Below, piece by piece: positions 54,370-64,000 of a stretch of 64,000 nt of DNA. The notes under the pieces were generated by a model. The model was given only the letters and a program-made list of their open reading frames with translations, ran no database searches and had not been told where the DNA came from. The first letter of the stretch is position 1, and the number at the start of each line of letters is the position of its first letter. The DNA is from Cellulomonas sp. PhB143. Its GTDB lineage: Bacteria > Actinomycetota > Actinomycetes > Actinomycetales > Cellulomonadaceae. A program made the translations under genes and the position numbers. The stretch is from positions 62,001-126,000 of the forward strand of contig NZ_RKIJ01000010.1 of NCBI RefSeq assembly GCF_003752595.1, given 5' to 3'.

Positions 54370-55640
54370 CGGCGACGGTGCCCGCAGCGCCGGCGGCACG
54401 ACCGGCGGCGGCCGCCCGCGCGGCCGCCGCGGTGCGGGACTGGCCGTGGTGGGTGCAGGTGCTCGCCGTCTACGGTGCGGCGCGGCTCGTCAGCGCCGTG
54501 ATCCTGCTCGTGGTGGCCCATCAGCAGGCCGAGAACCTGTGGACCCCCGCGTCGCCGTCGTACGCGCAGTGGACGGGCCGGATGTGGGACGCGTCCTGGT
54601 ACCGCTCCATCGCCGAGGGCGGGTATCCGTCGACGCTGCCGCGCGGTGACGACGGCGCCGTCGAGCAGAACGCGTGGGCGTTCTACCCGCTCTTCCCGGT
54701 GCTGGCCCGCGGCCTGACGAGCCTGACGGGCCTCGGCTGGGACGTCGTGGCCCCCACGCTCTCGCTCCTGCTCGGCGCGGCGGCGATGCTCGTGATCCAC
54801 CGGCTCGTGGCCGGCGCCGACCGCGCGGTGGCGCGCCGGCCCGGCCTCCCGCTGGCGACCGTCGCCGTGGTCTCGGTGTTCCCGTCGTCGCCGGTGCTGC
54901 AGACCGCCTACACCGAGAGCCTCGGCCTGCTCCTGGTCGCCACGACCCTCCTGCTCCTCGTGCGGCGCCGCTACGAGTGGGCGGCGGGGGCGGTGCTCCT
55001 GCTCGGGCTCAGCCGGGCCGTGGCCCTGCCGATGGCCTGCGTGGTGCTCTGGCACGGCCTCGTGCGCGCCCGGCACTGGTGGCGCGCCCGGGCCGCCGCC
55101 CCGGCGGGTGCCCGGGCGGCGGCGCGGGGGCGCGCCCTGGTCGACGGCGCGCGGGTCGGCGCCCTCCTCGTGATCACGCTGCTCGCGGGCGTGGCCTGGC
55201 AGCTCGTCGTCGGGGCGGTGACGGGGGAGCGGGACGCGTACTTCCGCACCCAGTCCGCCTGGCGCGCCGGGGCCGACGTCGTCCCCGTCCAGCCCTGGAT
55301 CGACGTGTCCCGATGGCTGTGGGGCGACGCCGGGCCGTGGATCATGCTCGCCGTCCTCGTCGCGTTCGCGGCCGCGGTGCTCAGCCCGCCGACGGCGCGG
55401 CTCGGCCCGGAGCTGCAGGCGTGGTCGGGCGCGTACCTGGCGTACCTCGTGGCGGTCGTGCCGCCGGGCAGCAGCCTCGTGCGGTTCCTGCTCCTCGCGT
55501 TCCCGCTCGGCGCGTCCCTGGTCGGGTGGACCCGCTCGCGCCTGTGGTTCTGGTGCGTCGTCGTCGCGAGCGTGGCGGGCCAGCTCTGGTGGGTCTGGAC
55601 CTTCTGGCGGCTCGTCCCGCCCAGCGGGTGGCCGCCGTGA
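54366..55640 (+). CDS. multi-pass membrane protein, PIG-V-like glycosyltransferase
   Basis: 424 residues with about nine hydrophobic segments. MWDASWYRSIAEGGYPS in the first external loop and AFYPLFPVLARGL after it are the hallmark of the PIG-V/GT-C mannosyltransferases (W-D--WY--IA--GYP and PL-P). This suggests a polyprenyl-phosphate sugar-dependent transferase acting outside the membrane, with mannose as a guess. GTG overlaps the folP2 stop. Confidence 0.78.
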   Translation: MTATVPAAPAARPAAAARAAAAVRDWPWWVQVLAVYGAARLVSAVILLVVAHQQAENLWTPASPSYAQWTGRMWDASWYRSIAEGGYPSTLPRGDDGAVEQNAWAFYPLFPVLARGLTSLTGLGWDVVAPTLSLLLGAAAMLVIHRLVAGADRAVARRPGLPLATVAVVSVFPSSPVLQTAYTESLGLLLVATTLLLLVRRRYEWAAGAVLLLGLSRAVALPMACVVLWHGLVRARHWWRARAAAPAGARAAARGRALVDGARVGALLVITLLAGVAWQLVVGAVTGERDAYFRTQSAWRAGADVVPVQPWIDVSRWLWGDAGPWIMLAVLVAFAAAVLSPPTARLGPELQAWSGAYLAYLVAVVPPGSSLVRFLLLAFPLGASLVGWTRSRLWFWCVVVASVAGQLWWVWTFWRLVPPSGWPP

Positions 55641-55668
55641 CCGGTCCGAGCCACGCACGGCGGTGAAC

Positions 55669-55674
55669 TAGACT
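55669..55674 (+). promoter_or_regulatory. -10 element for the DUF3117 gene
   Basis: TAGACT about 102 bases before the ATG at 55777. The resulting ~95-base leader is long for this window, contains GC-rich inverted segments (for example GGGG at 55701 with CCCC near 55717) and a GGAGAG ribosome site. Confidence 0.45.
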
Positions 55675-55776
55675 GTGACCTGGACCTCTACGGACGTCCA
55701 TGGGGGCCGACCGGGTCCCCGCCGACGGACCGCAGAGGCGAACGAGCCGATGCACGACAGAAATGGAGAGCCACCA

Positions 55777-55941
55777 ATGGCTGCGATGAAGCCGCGGACG
55801 GGCGACGGACCTCTCGAGGTGACCAAGGAGGGCCGCGGGATCGTCATGCGCGTCCCGCTCGAGGGTGGTGGCCGGCTCGTCGTCGAGCTCAACGCGACCG
55901 AGGCGAGCGAGCTGGGCGACGCTCTCCAGGCCGTCGGCTGA
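55777..55941 (+). CDS. DUF3117 small protein
   Basis: 54-residue protein starting MAAMKPRTGDGPLEVTKEGR and ending ELGDALQAVG, which matches the DUF3117 family of actinobacteria; its function is unknown. The fold is probably a small beta-hairpin plus helix. GGAGAG lies 7 bases before the ATG. A terminator hairpin begins 18 bases after the stop, so this is a single-gene transcript with an unusually long leader. Confidence 0.9.
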   Translation: MAAMKPRTGDGPLEVTKEGRGIVMRVPLEGGGRLVVELNATEASELGDALQAVG

Positions 55942-55958
55942 CCGACCCCGTACGGATC

Positions 55959-55991
55959 GGGCCGGGCGCACCTGCGGGTGCTGCCCGGCCC
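55959..55991 (+). terminator. terminator after the DUF3117 gene
   Basis: GGGCCGGGC (55959-55967) pairs with GCCCGGCCC (55983-55991), and an inner GCACC/GGTGC stem fills most of the loop. TTCGTCG follows. It also serves the convergent methyltransferase gene, which ends at 56011. Confidence 0.8.
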
Positions 55992-56010
55992 TTCGTCGTC
56001 CGGGAGCGGC

Positions 56011-56703
56011 TCAGCGGCGCACGGCGACGAGCAGCCCGTCGCCGACGGGCAGCAGCGCCGGGACGACGCGCTCGTCGTCGCGCAGCGCCCGCCCGACCTG
56101 CCGGACGACGGTCGTGACGTCGTCGCGCCGCGCCGGGTCGGCGACCTTGCCCCCGCCGAGCGCGCCGTCGACGGCGAGTACGCCCCCGGGGCGCAGCAGG
56201 CGCAGCGCCTGCTCGACGTAGTCCGCGTAGCCGGGGCGGTCCGCCGCGACGAGCACCAGGTCGTACGCGCCGTCCGTGAGCCGGGGGAGCACGTCCCGGG
56301 CGCGCCCGGGGATGGTGCGGGTGCGCGTCGGGCGGACCCTGGCCTCCCCGAACGCCTGCTTGGCGGCCCGCTGGTGCTCGACCTCGACGTCGATGGTCGT
56401 GAGCACGCCGTCCGCGGGCATCCCCCGCAGCAGCCAGAGCGAGCCCACGCCGGTCCCGGTGCCGACCTCCACGACCGCCCGGGCCTGCAGCGCCGCCGCG
56501 ATCGCGCTGATCGCGGCGCCGGTGCCCGACGACACGGACCGGCACCCGAGCTCCGCGGCGCGCTCCCTGGCGCGCAGCAGGACCTCGTCCTCCGGGACGA
56601 ACTCCTCGCAGTACATCCACCCCGCGGCCTGCGCGCTCGTGGTACCGCCGACGTCCCTGATGGTTGCCTCCCCGGTCCGGTGCCGTGCTCCCGACGGCGC
56701 CAC
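56011..56703 (-). CDS. SAM-dependent O-methyltransferase (class I, Rv1220c type)
   Basis: 230 residues. SAM site VVEVGTGTGVGSLWLLRGM; DVEVEHQRAAKQAFGEA and YDLVLVAADRPGYADYVEQAL match the O-methyltransferase 3 family, whose mycobacterial member Rv1220c sits at the same locus. The natural substrate is unknown. The GTG lies 7 bases after TAGCAT on the minus strand, so the transcript is probably leaderless. Divergent from htrA. Confidence 0.88.
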   Translation of the reverse strand: MAPSGARHRTGEATIRDVGGTTSAQAAGWMYCEEFVPEDEVLLRARERAAELGCRSVSSGTGAAISAIAAALQARAVVEVGTGTGVGSLWLLRGMPADGVLTTIDVEVEHQRAAKQAFGEARVRPTRTRTIPGRARDVLPRLTDGAYDLVLVAADRPGYADYVEQALRLLRPGGVLAVDGALGGGKVADPARRDDVTTVVRQVGRALRDDERVVPALLPVGDGLLVAVRR

Positions 56704-56710
56704 CGGGTCG

Positions 56711-56799
56711 ATGCTACCGGGCGACGTGCGGCGCGCCCCGCCGCCGCGCGCGGCGGCCGGGCAGCCACGAGCGGAGCGGGCGCCACGTATCGTTCAGGG
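56711..56799. promoter_or_regulatory. divergent leaderless promoters of the O-methyltransferase gene and htrA
   Basis: TAGCAT on the minus strand (56711-56716) is 7 bases from the methyltransferase GTG; TATCGT on the plus strand (56788-56793) is 6 bases from the htrA GTG. In mycobacteria sigE and rseA occupy this position; here fewer than 100 bases separate the genes. Confidence 0.5.
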
Positions 56800-58170
56800 G
56801 TGGCCGACGACCCCCGTACGCGACCGCCCGTCCCCGCGTCCGAGGCGGGCACCGGCGGTGACGGGCTGTTCGCGTCGCCGACGCCGGCCCCCGCGCGCGG
56901 CGCACCGGCCGGTGCGCCGCACGAGCGCCCGGACCCGTCGCCGTCGGGGCCGCCCCCGCAGCCTCAGCACGGGCACGGCGCTCCGGCGGGACCCGCCCGT
57001 CCCGCCGCGGACTGGCCACGGCCCGCGGCGCGGCGCGTCGGCCCGGTGCTGACCGCGGGCGTGGCGGTCGTCGCCCTGGTCGCCGGCGCGGTGGGCGGGA
57101 TCGCGGCGGAGCGCATCGTCGACGCCGCGGGCATGTACCGGCCCGTCGACGCCGCGCTCCCGCAGCCCGCGTCGCCCGCCCGGGGCGCCGAGGGGACGGG
57201 GTCGGACGGCGCGGCGGGCACCGGCGGCGCCGGGGCCTCCGTCGGCGACGTCGCCGCGCGGGTCACGCCGAGCGTCGTCTCCCTGCGCGTCGAGGGGTCC
57301 GACGGGGTCACGACGGGCTCCGGCGTCGTCATCCGCTCCGACGGCTACGTGCTGACGAACAACCACGTCGTCGCGGCGGCCGGCGCGAAGGGCGCGATCG
57401 TCGCGCTGCTGCCCGACGGCACCCACCTGGACGCCTCGCTCGTCGGCGCGACGGCCGACTACGACCTCGCCGTCGTGCGGGTGAGGGCGCGCGACCTGAC
57501 GCCGCTGGTGCTCGGCGACTCCGACGCGACGACGGTGGGCGACCCGGTGGTCGCCGTCGGCGCCCCGCTCGGGCTCGACGGCACCGTCACCACGGGGATC
57601 GTCAGCGCGCTGCACCGGCCGGTCACGGCGGGGGAGTCGTCGGGGACGGCGTTCATCGACGCCATCCAGACCGACGCGGCGATCAACCCGGGCAACTCCG
57701 GCGGCCCGCTGGTGGACATGGCGGGGGAGGTGGTGGGCATCAACTCCGCGATCGCCCAGCCGCCGGGCTCCTTCCAGGCGACCGGCAGCATCGGCCTCGG
57801 CTTCGCCATCCCGTCGAACCAGGCGCGGCGAACCGCCGAGCAGCTCATCGAGGACGGGACGGCCACCTACCCGGTGATCGGCGTCTACCTCGACGAGCGG
57901 TACACCGGCGAGGGCGTGAAGGTCGTGGCCGACGGTTCGGGCGACGAGCCCCCCGTCGCCCCGGGCGGCCCCGCGGACGACGCCGGTGTCCGGCCGGGCG
58001 ACGTGATCGTCGCCGTGGACGGCCGCCCGGTCACGAGCCCCGACGAGCTCGTGGTCGCGGTGCGCGCCCGCGCGCCGGGCGACGCCGTGACGCTCCGGGT
58101 GCGGCCCGCCGGGGGCGAGGGCGCCGAGCGGGACGTCCGCGTGGTCCTCGACGAGGCGACCAGCGAGTAG
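56800..58170 (+). CDS. HtrA-like serine protease with PDZ domain
   Basis: Membrane-anchored protease of envelope protein quality control. 456 residues: a Pro-rich cytoplasmic tail (1-80), a membrane segment (VGPVLTAGVAVVALVAGAVG), then a trypsin-like domain with the triad His in LTNNHVV (~186), Asp in ADYDLAVV (~221) and Ser in NPGNSGGPLVD (~298). One C-terminal PDZ domain follows (GVRPGDVIVAVDGRPVTSPDEL). All three catalytic residues are present. GTG start, probably leaderless. tatB follows 10 bases after the stop. Confidence 0.93.
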   Translation: MADDPRTRPPVPASEAGTGGDGLFASPTPAPARGAPAGAPHERPDPSPSGPPPQPQHGHGAPAGPARPAADWPRPAARRVGPVLTAGVAVVALVAGAVGGIAAERIVDAAGMYRPVDAALPQPASPARGAEGTGSDGAAGTGGAGASVGDVAARVTPSVVSLRVEGSDGVTTGSGVVIRSDGYVLTNNHVVAAAGAKGAIVALLPDGTHLDASLVGATADYDLAVVRVRARDLTPLVLGDSDATTVGDPVVAVGAPLGLDGTVTTGIVSALHRPVTAGESSGTAFIDAIQTDAAINPGNSGGPLVDMAGEVVGINSAIAQPPGSFQATGSIGLGFAIPSNQARRTAEQLIEDGTATYPVIGVYLDERYTGEGVKVVADGSGDEPPVAPGGPADDAGVRPGDVIVAVDGRPVTSPDELVVAVRARAPGDAVTLRVRPAGGEGAERDVRVVLDEATSE

Positions 58171-58173
58171 TCT
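58168..58173 (+). promoter_or_regulatory. -10 element of leaderless tatB
   Basis: TAGTCT overlaps the htrA stop codon and ends 7 bases before the tatB GTG, giving tatB its own leaderless promoter inside the htrA-tatB junction. Confidence 0.5.
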
Positions 58174-58180
58174 GAGCCGC

Positions 58181-60235
<2,055 letters not shown>

Positions 60236-60236
60236 C

Positions 60237-60242
60237 TAGGGT
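60237..60242 (+). promoter_or_regulatory. -10 element of the leaderless yihY-type gene
   Basis: TAGGGT ends 6 bases before the ATG at 60249; the hexamer begins just after the stop of the RNA ligase-like gene. Confidence 0.5.
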
Positions 60243-60248
60243 CGGGGC

Positions 60249-61340
60249 ATGGCCGCCGCGACCGACGAGGAGACGACGTCGTCGACCTCCGCCCTGGTGA
60301 CCCGGGGCAAGCGCCTGAACGACCTCTGGAAGCACAGCCGCCCGGGGCGGGCGCTGCAGCACTACGGCGGCGAGCGCGGGGCGCTCCTGTGCGGCGGCAT
60401 CGCGTTCTCGGCGCTGTTCTCGGTGTTCGCCGCGCTGACCATCGGGTACACCGCCTTCGCCACCGTGCTCGGCTCGAACGTCGAGCTCGAGGACCGCGTG
60501 TTCGACGAGGTCAACTCGTTCGTGCCGAACCTGATCGACACCGGTGACGGCGGGATGATCACGCCGGACCAGCTGCGGCTCGAGCTCGGCTGGTCCACCC
60601 TCGTCCCCGCGCTGGTCCTGCTGTGGACGGCGATCAGCTTCATGACCTACCTGCGCCGCGGCGTGCGGGCCATGTTCGGGCTCTCCGAGATCGGCCAGAG
60701 CCCGGTGCTGAGCAAGGTCTGGGCGCTCGCGGGCTTCGTCGGGCTCGGCATCGGGGTGATCGTCTCGACCGCGGCGAGCGTGGTGGTGGGCAGCCTCAGC
60801 AGCTGGCTCGCGGACCTGCTCCACCTCGGGGAGTCCGGGGCGGTCGCCGTGCAGGTCGCAGGGATCCTGGCGAGCCTGGTGATCGACGCGGCGCTCGTCG
60901 TCGGCATCGTCTGGATCGTGGCCGGTGCGCGTCCGCGGGCCCGGGACCTGTGGTTCGGGGCGCTGCTCGCCGCGGTCGCGTTCGGGGTCCTGCGATACCT
61001 CGGCACGAGCGTGGTCGCCGGCAGCGCGCAGGGCAACCCGATCCTCGCGCCCGCCGCCGTCATCGTGACGCTCCTGCTGCTCGTCAACTTCGTGGCGCGC
61101 GTGCTGCTCATGGTCGCCTCCTGGATGGCCGACCCGCCGTTCGTCGAGCCGCACCCGGACCCGGTGGAGACCCCGGCCGAGCGCGCCGCGCGCGAGGCGG
61201 CCGTGCGCGCAGGCCAGGGGGTCGGCTACCCGTGGAGCCCGGTCGTGCGCGGGGTGCGCCGCGGCCTGCGCCCGCGCGCGCGCCGGCTCGTCGGGCGCGG
61301 CGAGGCGCTGCGCCCCGAGAACCACCCCGACGGCGCCTGA
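60249..61340 (+). CDS. YihY/virulence factor BrkB family membrane protein
   Basis: 363 residues with six membrane segments (for example ALFSVFAALTIGYTAFATVL and LVPALVLLWTAISFMTYLRRG). HYGGERGALLCGGIAFSALFS at the first segment is the conserved N-terminal motif of the family; early annotations as ribonuclease BN are now regarded as wrong. Function unknown. The arginine-rich C-terminal tail is cytoplasmic. It converges with sdhB across a strong hairpin. Confidence 0.88.
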   Translation: MAAATDEETTSSTSALVTRGKRLNDLWKHSRPGRALQHYGGERGALLCGGIAFSALFSVFAALTIGYTAFATVLGSNVELEDRVFDEVNSFVPNLIDTGDGGMITPDQLRLELGWSTLVPALVLLWTAISFMTYLRRGVRAMFGLSEIGQSPVLSKVWALAGFVGLGIGVIVSTAASVVVGSLSSWLADLLHLGESGAVAVQVAGILASLVIDAALVVGIVWIVAGARPRARDLWFGALLAAVAFGVLRYLGTSVVAGSAQGNPILAPAAVIVTLLLLVNFVARVLLMVASWMADPPFVEPHPDPVETPAERAAREAAVRAGQGVGYPWSPVVRGVRRGLRPRARRLVGRGEALRPENHPDGA

Positions 61341-61375
61341 GCCGCGACGCCTCGACCGGCAGGCAGGCCCAGGAA

Positions 61376-61420
61376 CGACGACGCCGCCCCACCCCCGCGA
61401 GGGGTGGGGCGGCGTCGTCG
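61376..61420. terminator. 20-bp bidirectional terminator between the yihY-type gene and sdhB
   Basis: Arms 61376-61395 and 61401-61420 pair perfectly around a 5-base loop, between two convergent genes. No U-run is present on either side. Confidence 0.85.
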
Positions 61421-61436
61421 GCGCGGCCGCGGGCCG

Positions 61437-62201
61437 TCAGAAGGCGCGGGTGATCATCGCCTGCTTGACCTCGGCGATCGCCTTGGTGACCTCGATGCCA
61501 CGGGGGCACGCCTCGGTGCAGTTGAAGGTCGTGCGGCAGCGCCACACGCCCTCCTTGTCGTTGAGGATCTCCAGGCGCTGGGTGGCGCCGTCGTCCCGGC
61601 TGTCGAAGATGAAGCGGTGCGCGTTGACGATGGCGGCGGGACCGAAGTACTGCCCGTCCGTCCAGAACACGGGGCACGAGCTGGTGCACGCCGCGCAGAG
61701 GATGCACTTGGTCGTGTCGTCGAAGCGCTCGCGCTGCTCGGCGGACTGGATGCGCTCGCGGCTGGGCTCGTTCCCGTGGGTGATGAGGAACGGCATGATC
61801 TCGCGGTAGGAGGCGAAGAACGGCTCCATGTCCACGACGAGGTCCTTGAGCACGGGCAGGCCCTTGATGGGCTCGACCGTGATCGGCTTGTCCGGGTTGA
61901 CGTCCTTGAGGAGCGTCTTGCAGGCGAGGCGGTTGCGGCCGTTGATCCGCATCGCGTCCGACCCGCACACGCCGTGCGCGCAGGAGCGGCGGAACGTGAG
62001 CGAGCCGTCCTTCTCCCACTTGATCATGTGCAGGGCGTCCAGGACGCGGTCGGTCCCGTGCGCGGTGACCGTGAACTCGTCCCAGGTGGACTCCTCGCCG
62101 TTCTCGGGCGAGTAGCGCCGCACGCGCAGCGTGACGTCGAAGGTGGGGATCTCGCCCGCCGGCTGCTCGGCGGCGGGGGCGTCCTCGAGGGTGGCAGTCA
62201 T
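61437..62201 (-). CDS. sdhB: succinate dehydrogenase iron-sulfur subunit
   Basis: Electron-transfer subunit of respiratory complex II. 254 residues. All three cluster motifs are present: SCAHGVCGSDAM with RLAC for [2Fe-2S], CILCAACTSSCP for [4Fe-4S], and the CRTTFNCTEACPRG region shared with [3Fe-4S]. The ATG overlaps the sdhA stop by one base (TGATG). Its 3' end meets the terminator hairpin. sdhC and sdhD must lie beyond the right edge or elsewhere. Confidence 0.97.
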   Translation of the reverse strand: MTATLEDAPAAEQPAGEIPTFDVTLRVRRYSPENGEESTWDEFTVTAHGTDRVLDALHMIKWEKDGSLTFRRSCAHGVCGSDAMRINGRNRLACKTLLKDVNPDKPITVEPIKGLPVLKDLVVDMEPFFASYREIMPFLITHGNEPSRERIQSAEQRERFDDTTKCILCAACTSSCPVFWTDGQYFGPAAIVNAHRFIFDSRDDGATQRLEILNDKEGVWRCRTTFNCTEACPRGIEVTKAIAEVKQAMITRAF

Positions 62202-64000
62202 CAGTACTTCCGCTCCATCGGCTCGTAGCGGGTCTGCGTCACGGACTTGGAGCCCAGGACGACCTTGTAGCCGTCGAACTCCTCGACGTGGTCGAAGTAC
62301 TCCTCGACCGTGCCGTCGACGGCGTCGGGCGCCGACGGCGGCCGGCGGTACGTCATCGTGTGCAGCATGTAGTTGGTGTCGTCGCGCTTCGGGAAGTCCT
62401 CGCGGTAGTGGCCGCCGCGCGACTCCTTGCGGTTGATCGCCGCGACGACCGTGACCTCGGCGATGTCGAGGAGGAAGCCCAGCTCGAGCGCCTCGAGGAG
62501 GTCGGTGTTGAACATCCGGCCCTTGTCCTGGACCGAGACGGTGCGGAAGCGCGCCTGCAGCTCGCGGATGTCCGTCAGGGCCTGGCCCAGCGACTCCCCG
62601 GTGCGGAACACCTGGGCGTTGGCGTCCATCGTCTCCTGCAGCGCCCGGCGCACGTCGGCGACGCGGTCGCCGTCGGGCCGGTCGCGCATCTCGTCGAGCT
62701 GGGCGACGGTCCGGGCCGCCGCGTCCTCGGGGAGCTCGGTGAAGGACGCCGTCCGTGCGTAGGCGGCGGCCGTGCGGCCGGCGCGCTTGCCGAAGACGTT
62801 GATGTCCAGCAGCGAGTTGGTGCCGAGGCGGTTGGACCCGTGCACGGAGACGCAGGCGACCTCGCCGGCCGCGTACAGCCCCTTGACGACGTGGTGGGAG
62901 TCGCGCAGCACCTCGGCGTCCACGTTGGTCGGGATGCCGCCCATGGCATAGTGCGCCGTCGGGTACACCGGCACGGGCTCCGTGTAGGGCTCGATGCCGA
63001 GGTAGGTGCGGGCGAACTCCGTGATGTCCGGGAGCTTGGCGTCGATGTGCGCCGGCTCCAGGTGCGTGAGGTCGAGCAGGACGTAGTCCTTGTTCGGGCC
63101 GCAGCCGCGGCCCTCGCGGACCTCGTTCGCCATGGAGCGCGCGACGATGTCGCGGGGCGCGAGGTCCTTGATCGTGGGGGCGTACCGCTCCATGAAGCGC
63201 TCGCCCTCGGAGTTGCGCAGGATCGCGCCCTCGCCGCGCGCCGCCTCGGACAGCAGGATGCCGAGGCCCGCGAGCCCCGTCGGGTGGAACTGGAAGAACT
63301 CCATGTCCTCGAGGGGGAACCCGCGGCGCAGCGCGAGCGCCATCCCGTCGCCCGTGAGGGTGTGGGCGTTCGACGTCGTCTTGAAGATCTTGCCCGCGCC
63401 GCCCGTGGCGAAGATGATCGACTTCGCCTGGAAGACGTGGATCTCGCCCGTCTGCAGGTCGTAGGCGACGACGCCGGTGGCGTGCACGTCCTCGTCGTCG
63501 GGCACGTCGCCCTGGGACAGGTCGTGGGTGGTGATGAGGTCCAGGACGTAGAACTCGTTGAAGAACTCGACGTCCTGCTTGACGCAGTTCTGGTACAGCG
63601 TCTGCAGGATCATGTGCCCGGTGCGGTCGGCCGCGTAGCACGAGCGGCGCACGGCCGCCTCGCCGTGGTTGCGCGTGTGGCCGCCGAAGCGCCGCTGGTC
63701 GATGCGGCCCTCGGGCGTGCGGTTGAAGGGCAGCCCCATCCGCTCGAGGTCGAGCACCGCGTCGATGGCCTCCTTGGCCATGATCTCGGCGGCGTCCTGG
63801 TCGACGAGGTAGTCACCGCCCTTGACGGTGTCGAACGTGTGCCACTCCCAGTTGTCCTCCTCGACGTTCGCGAGGGCGGCGCACATGCCGCCCTGCGCGG
63901 CGCCGGTGTGGGAGCGCGTGGGGTACAGCTTGGAGATGACGGCGGTCCGGACCTCGCCGGACGCCTCGAGCGCCGCACGCATGCCGGCGCCTCCGGCACC
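62201..64000 (-). CDS. sdhA: succinate dehydrogenase flavoprotein subunit (start beyond right edge)
   Basis: Catalytic subunit of complex II, oxidising succinate to fumarate. About 599 residues are visible; the frame stays open to the last base, entering with [11 protein letters not shown], the FAD-binding Gly-rich loop, so the extreme N-terminus is missing. The covalent FAD histidine is in [24 protein letters not shown] and the substrate/proton shuttle region [16 protein letters not shown] are typical. The ATG at 63982 is internal to the flavin loop and not the true start. Confidence 0.96.
   Translation of the reverse strand, partial: GAGGAGMRAALEASGEVRTAVISKLYPTRSHTGAAQGGMCAALANVEEDNWEWHTFDTVKGGDYLVDQDAAEIMAKEAIDAVLDLERMGLPFNRTPEGRIDQRRFGGHTRNHGEAAVRRSCYAADRTGHMILQTLYQNCVKQDVEFFNEFYVLDLITTHDLSQGDVPDDEDVHATGVVAYDLQTGEIHVFQAKSIIFATGGAGKIFKTTSNAHTLTGDGMALALRRGFPLEDMEFFQFHPTGLAGLGILLSEAARGEGAILRNSEGERFMERYAPTIKDLAPRDIVARSMANEVREGRGCGPNKDYVLLDLTHLEPAHIDAKLPDITEFARTYLGIEPYTEPVPVYPTAHYAMGGIPTNVDAEVLRDSHHVVKGLYAAGEVACVSVHGSNRLGTNSLLDINVFGKRAGRTAAAYARTASFTELPEDAAARTVAQLDEMRDRPDGDRVADVRRALQETMDANAQVFRTGESLGQALTDIRELQARFRTVSVQDKGRMFNTDLLEALELGFLLDIAEVTVVAAINRKESRGGHYREDFPKRDDTNYMLHTMTYRRPPSAPDAVDGTVEEYFDHVEEFDGYKVVLGSKSVTQTRYEPMERKY

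Overview
The window is a very GC-rich, gene-dense chromosomal segment of an actinobacterium. The mycothiol gene mshB, a RamB-type glyoxylate-shunt regulator, a FolP2 paralogue, a 7Fe ferredoxin next to dapC, the meso-DAP genes dapC/dapD/dapE and frequent GTG starts all point there. I would guess Micrococcales (Cellulomonas/Cellulosimicrobium/Isoptericola-like); that is inference from content, not a database match. No rRNA, tRNA, CRISPR array or integrase was found, and no stretch over 300 bases lacks a gene.

Layout. 1-3881: glyoxylate shunt aceA-aceB (aceB cut by the left edge) divergent from ramB. 3878-7343: NhaA antiporter, a DUF1697 protein and an amidase, all leftward. 7471-9767: PadR repressor plus MFS drug exporter. 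9877-11443: a 25-codon small ORF and a PhoH-family ATPase. 11523-15137: a leftward NMT1-type ABC importer with two permeases. 15293-18132: MobA-like nucleotidyltransferase, fumC, carbonic anhydrase. 18231-22098: sugar kinase, xseB, xseA, then ispH. 22122-26064: rmuC and an ABC exporter pair. 26127-28306: ychF with a small lower-GC higBA-HIT island inserted at its 3' end. 28384-29614: a broken CYTH-CHAD gene. 29796-37527: a BCCT osmolyte carrier and an oppABC(DF) peptide importer. 37711-42989: typA, mshB, a small membrane protein, a VanW protein. 43060-45940: aromatic amino acid genes (PheA-like ACT protein, pheA, tyrA). 46331-49381: fdxA, dapC, gltA. 49418-55640: a muramidase-like protein, dapD, dapE, LOG protein, folP2, a PIG-V-like membrane protein. 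55777-61340: DUF3117, O-methyltransferase, htrA, tatB, trpS, RNA ligase-like protein, YihY. 61437-64000: sdhB and sdhA (cut by the right edge).

Central carbon metabolism is well represented: isocitrate lyase, malate synthase, fumarase, citrate synthase and succinate dehydrogenase, with a RamB-type regulator beside aceA and a perfect CRP/GlxR-type site upstream of gltA. Lysine/meso-DAP, phenylalanine/tyrosine, isoprenoid and mycothiol steps are also present.

The observations most worth following are: (1) a roughly 1.1 kb toxin-antitoxin-HIT island bounded by 27-bp near-identical direct repeats made from the last codons of ychF; (2) a family of 64-66 bp palindromic elements with conserved CCGCCGAG...CTCGGCGG ends and covarying stems, one of which lies in the 5' part of ispH; (3) a multiply damaged CYTH-CHAD gene beside the island; (4) many TAGNNT -10 hexamers placed 6-8 bases before the start codon, implying leaderless mRNAs, including the divergent dapD/dapE pair; (5) an insertion of roughly 95 residues in the first nucleotide-binding domain of the fused OppDF protein.
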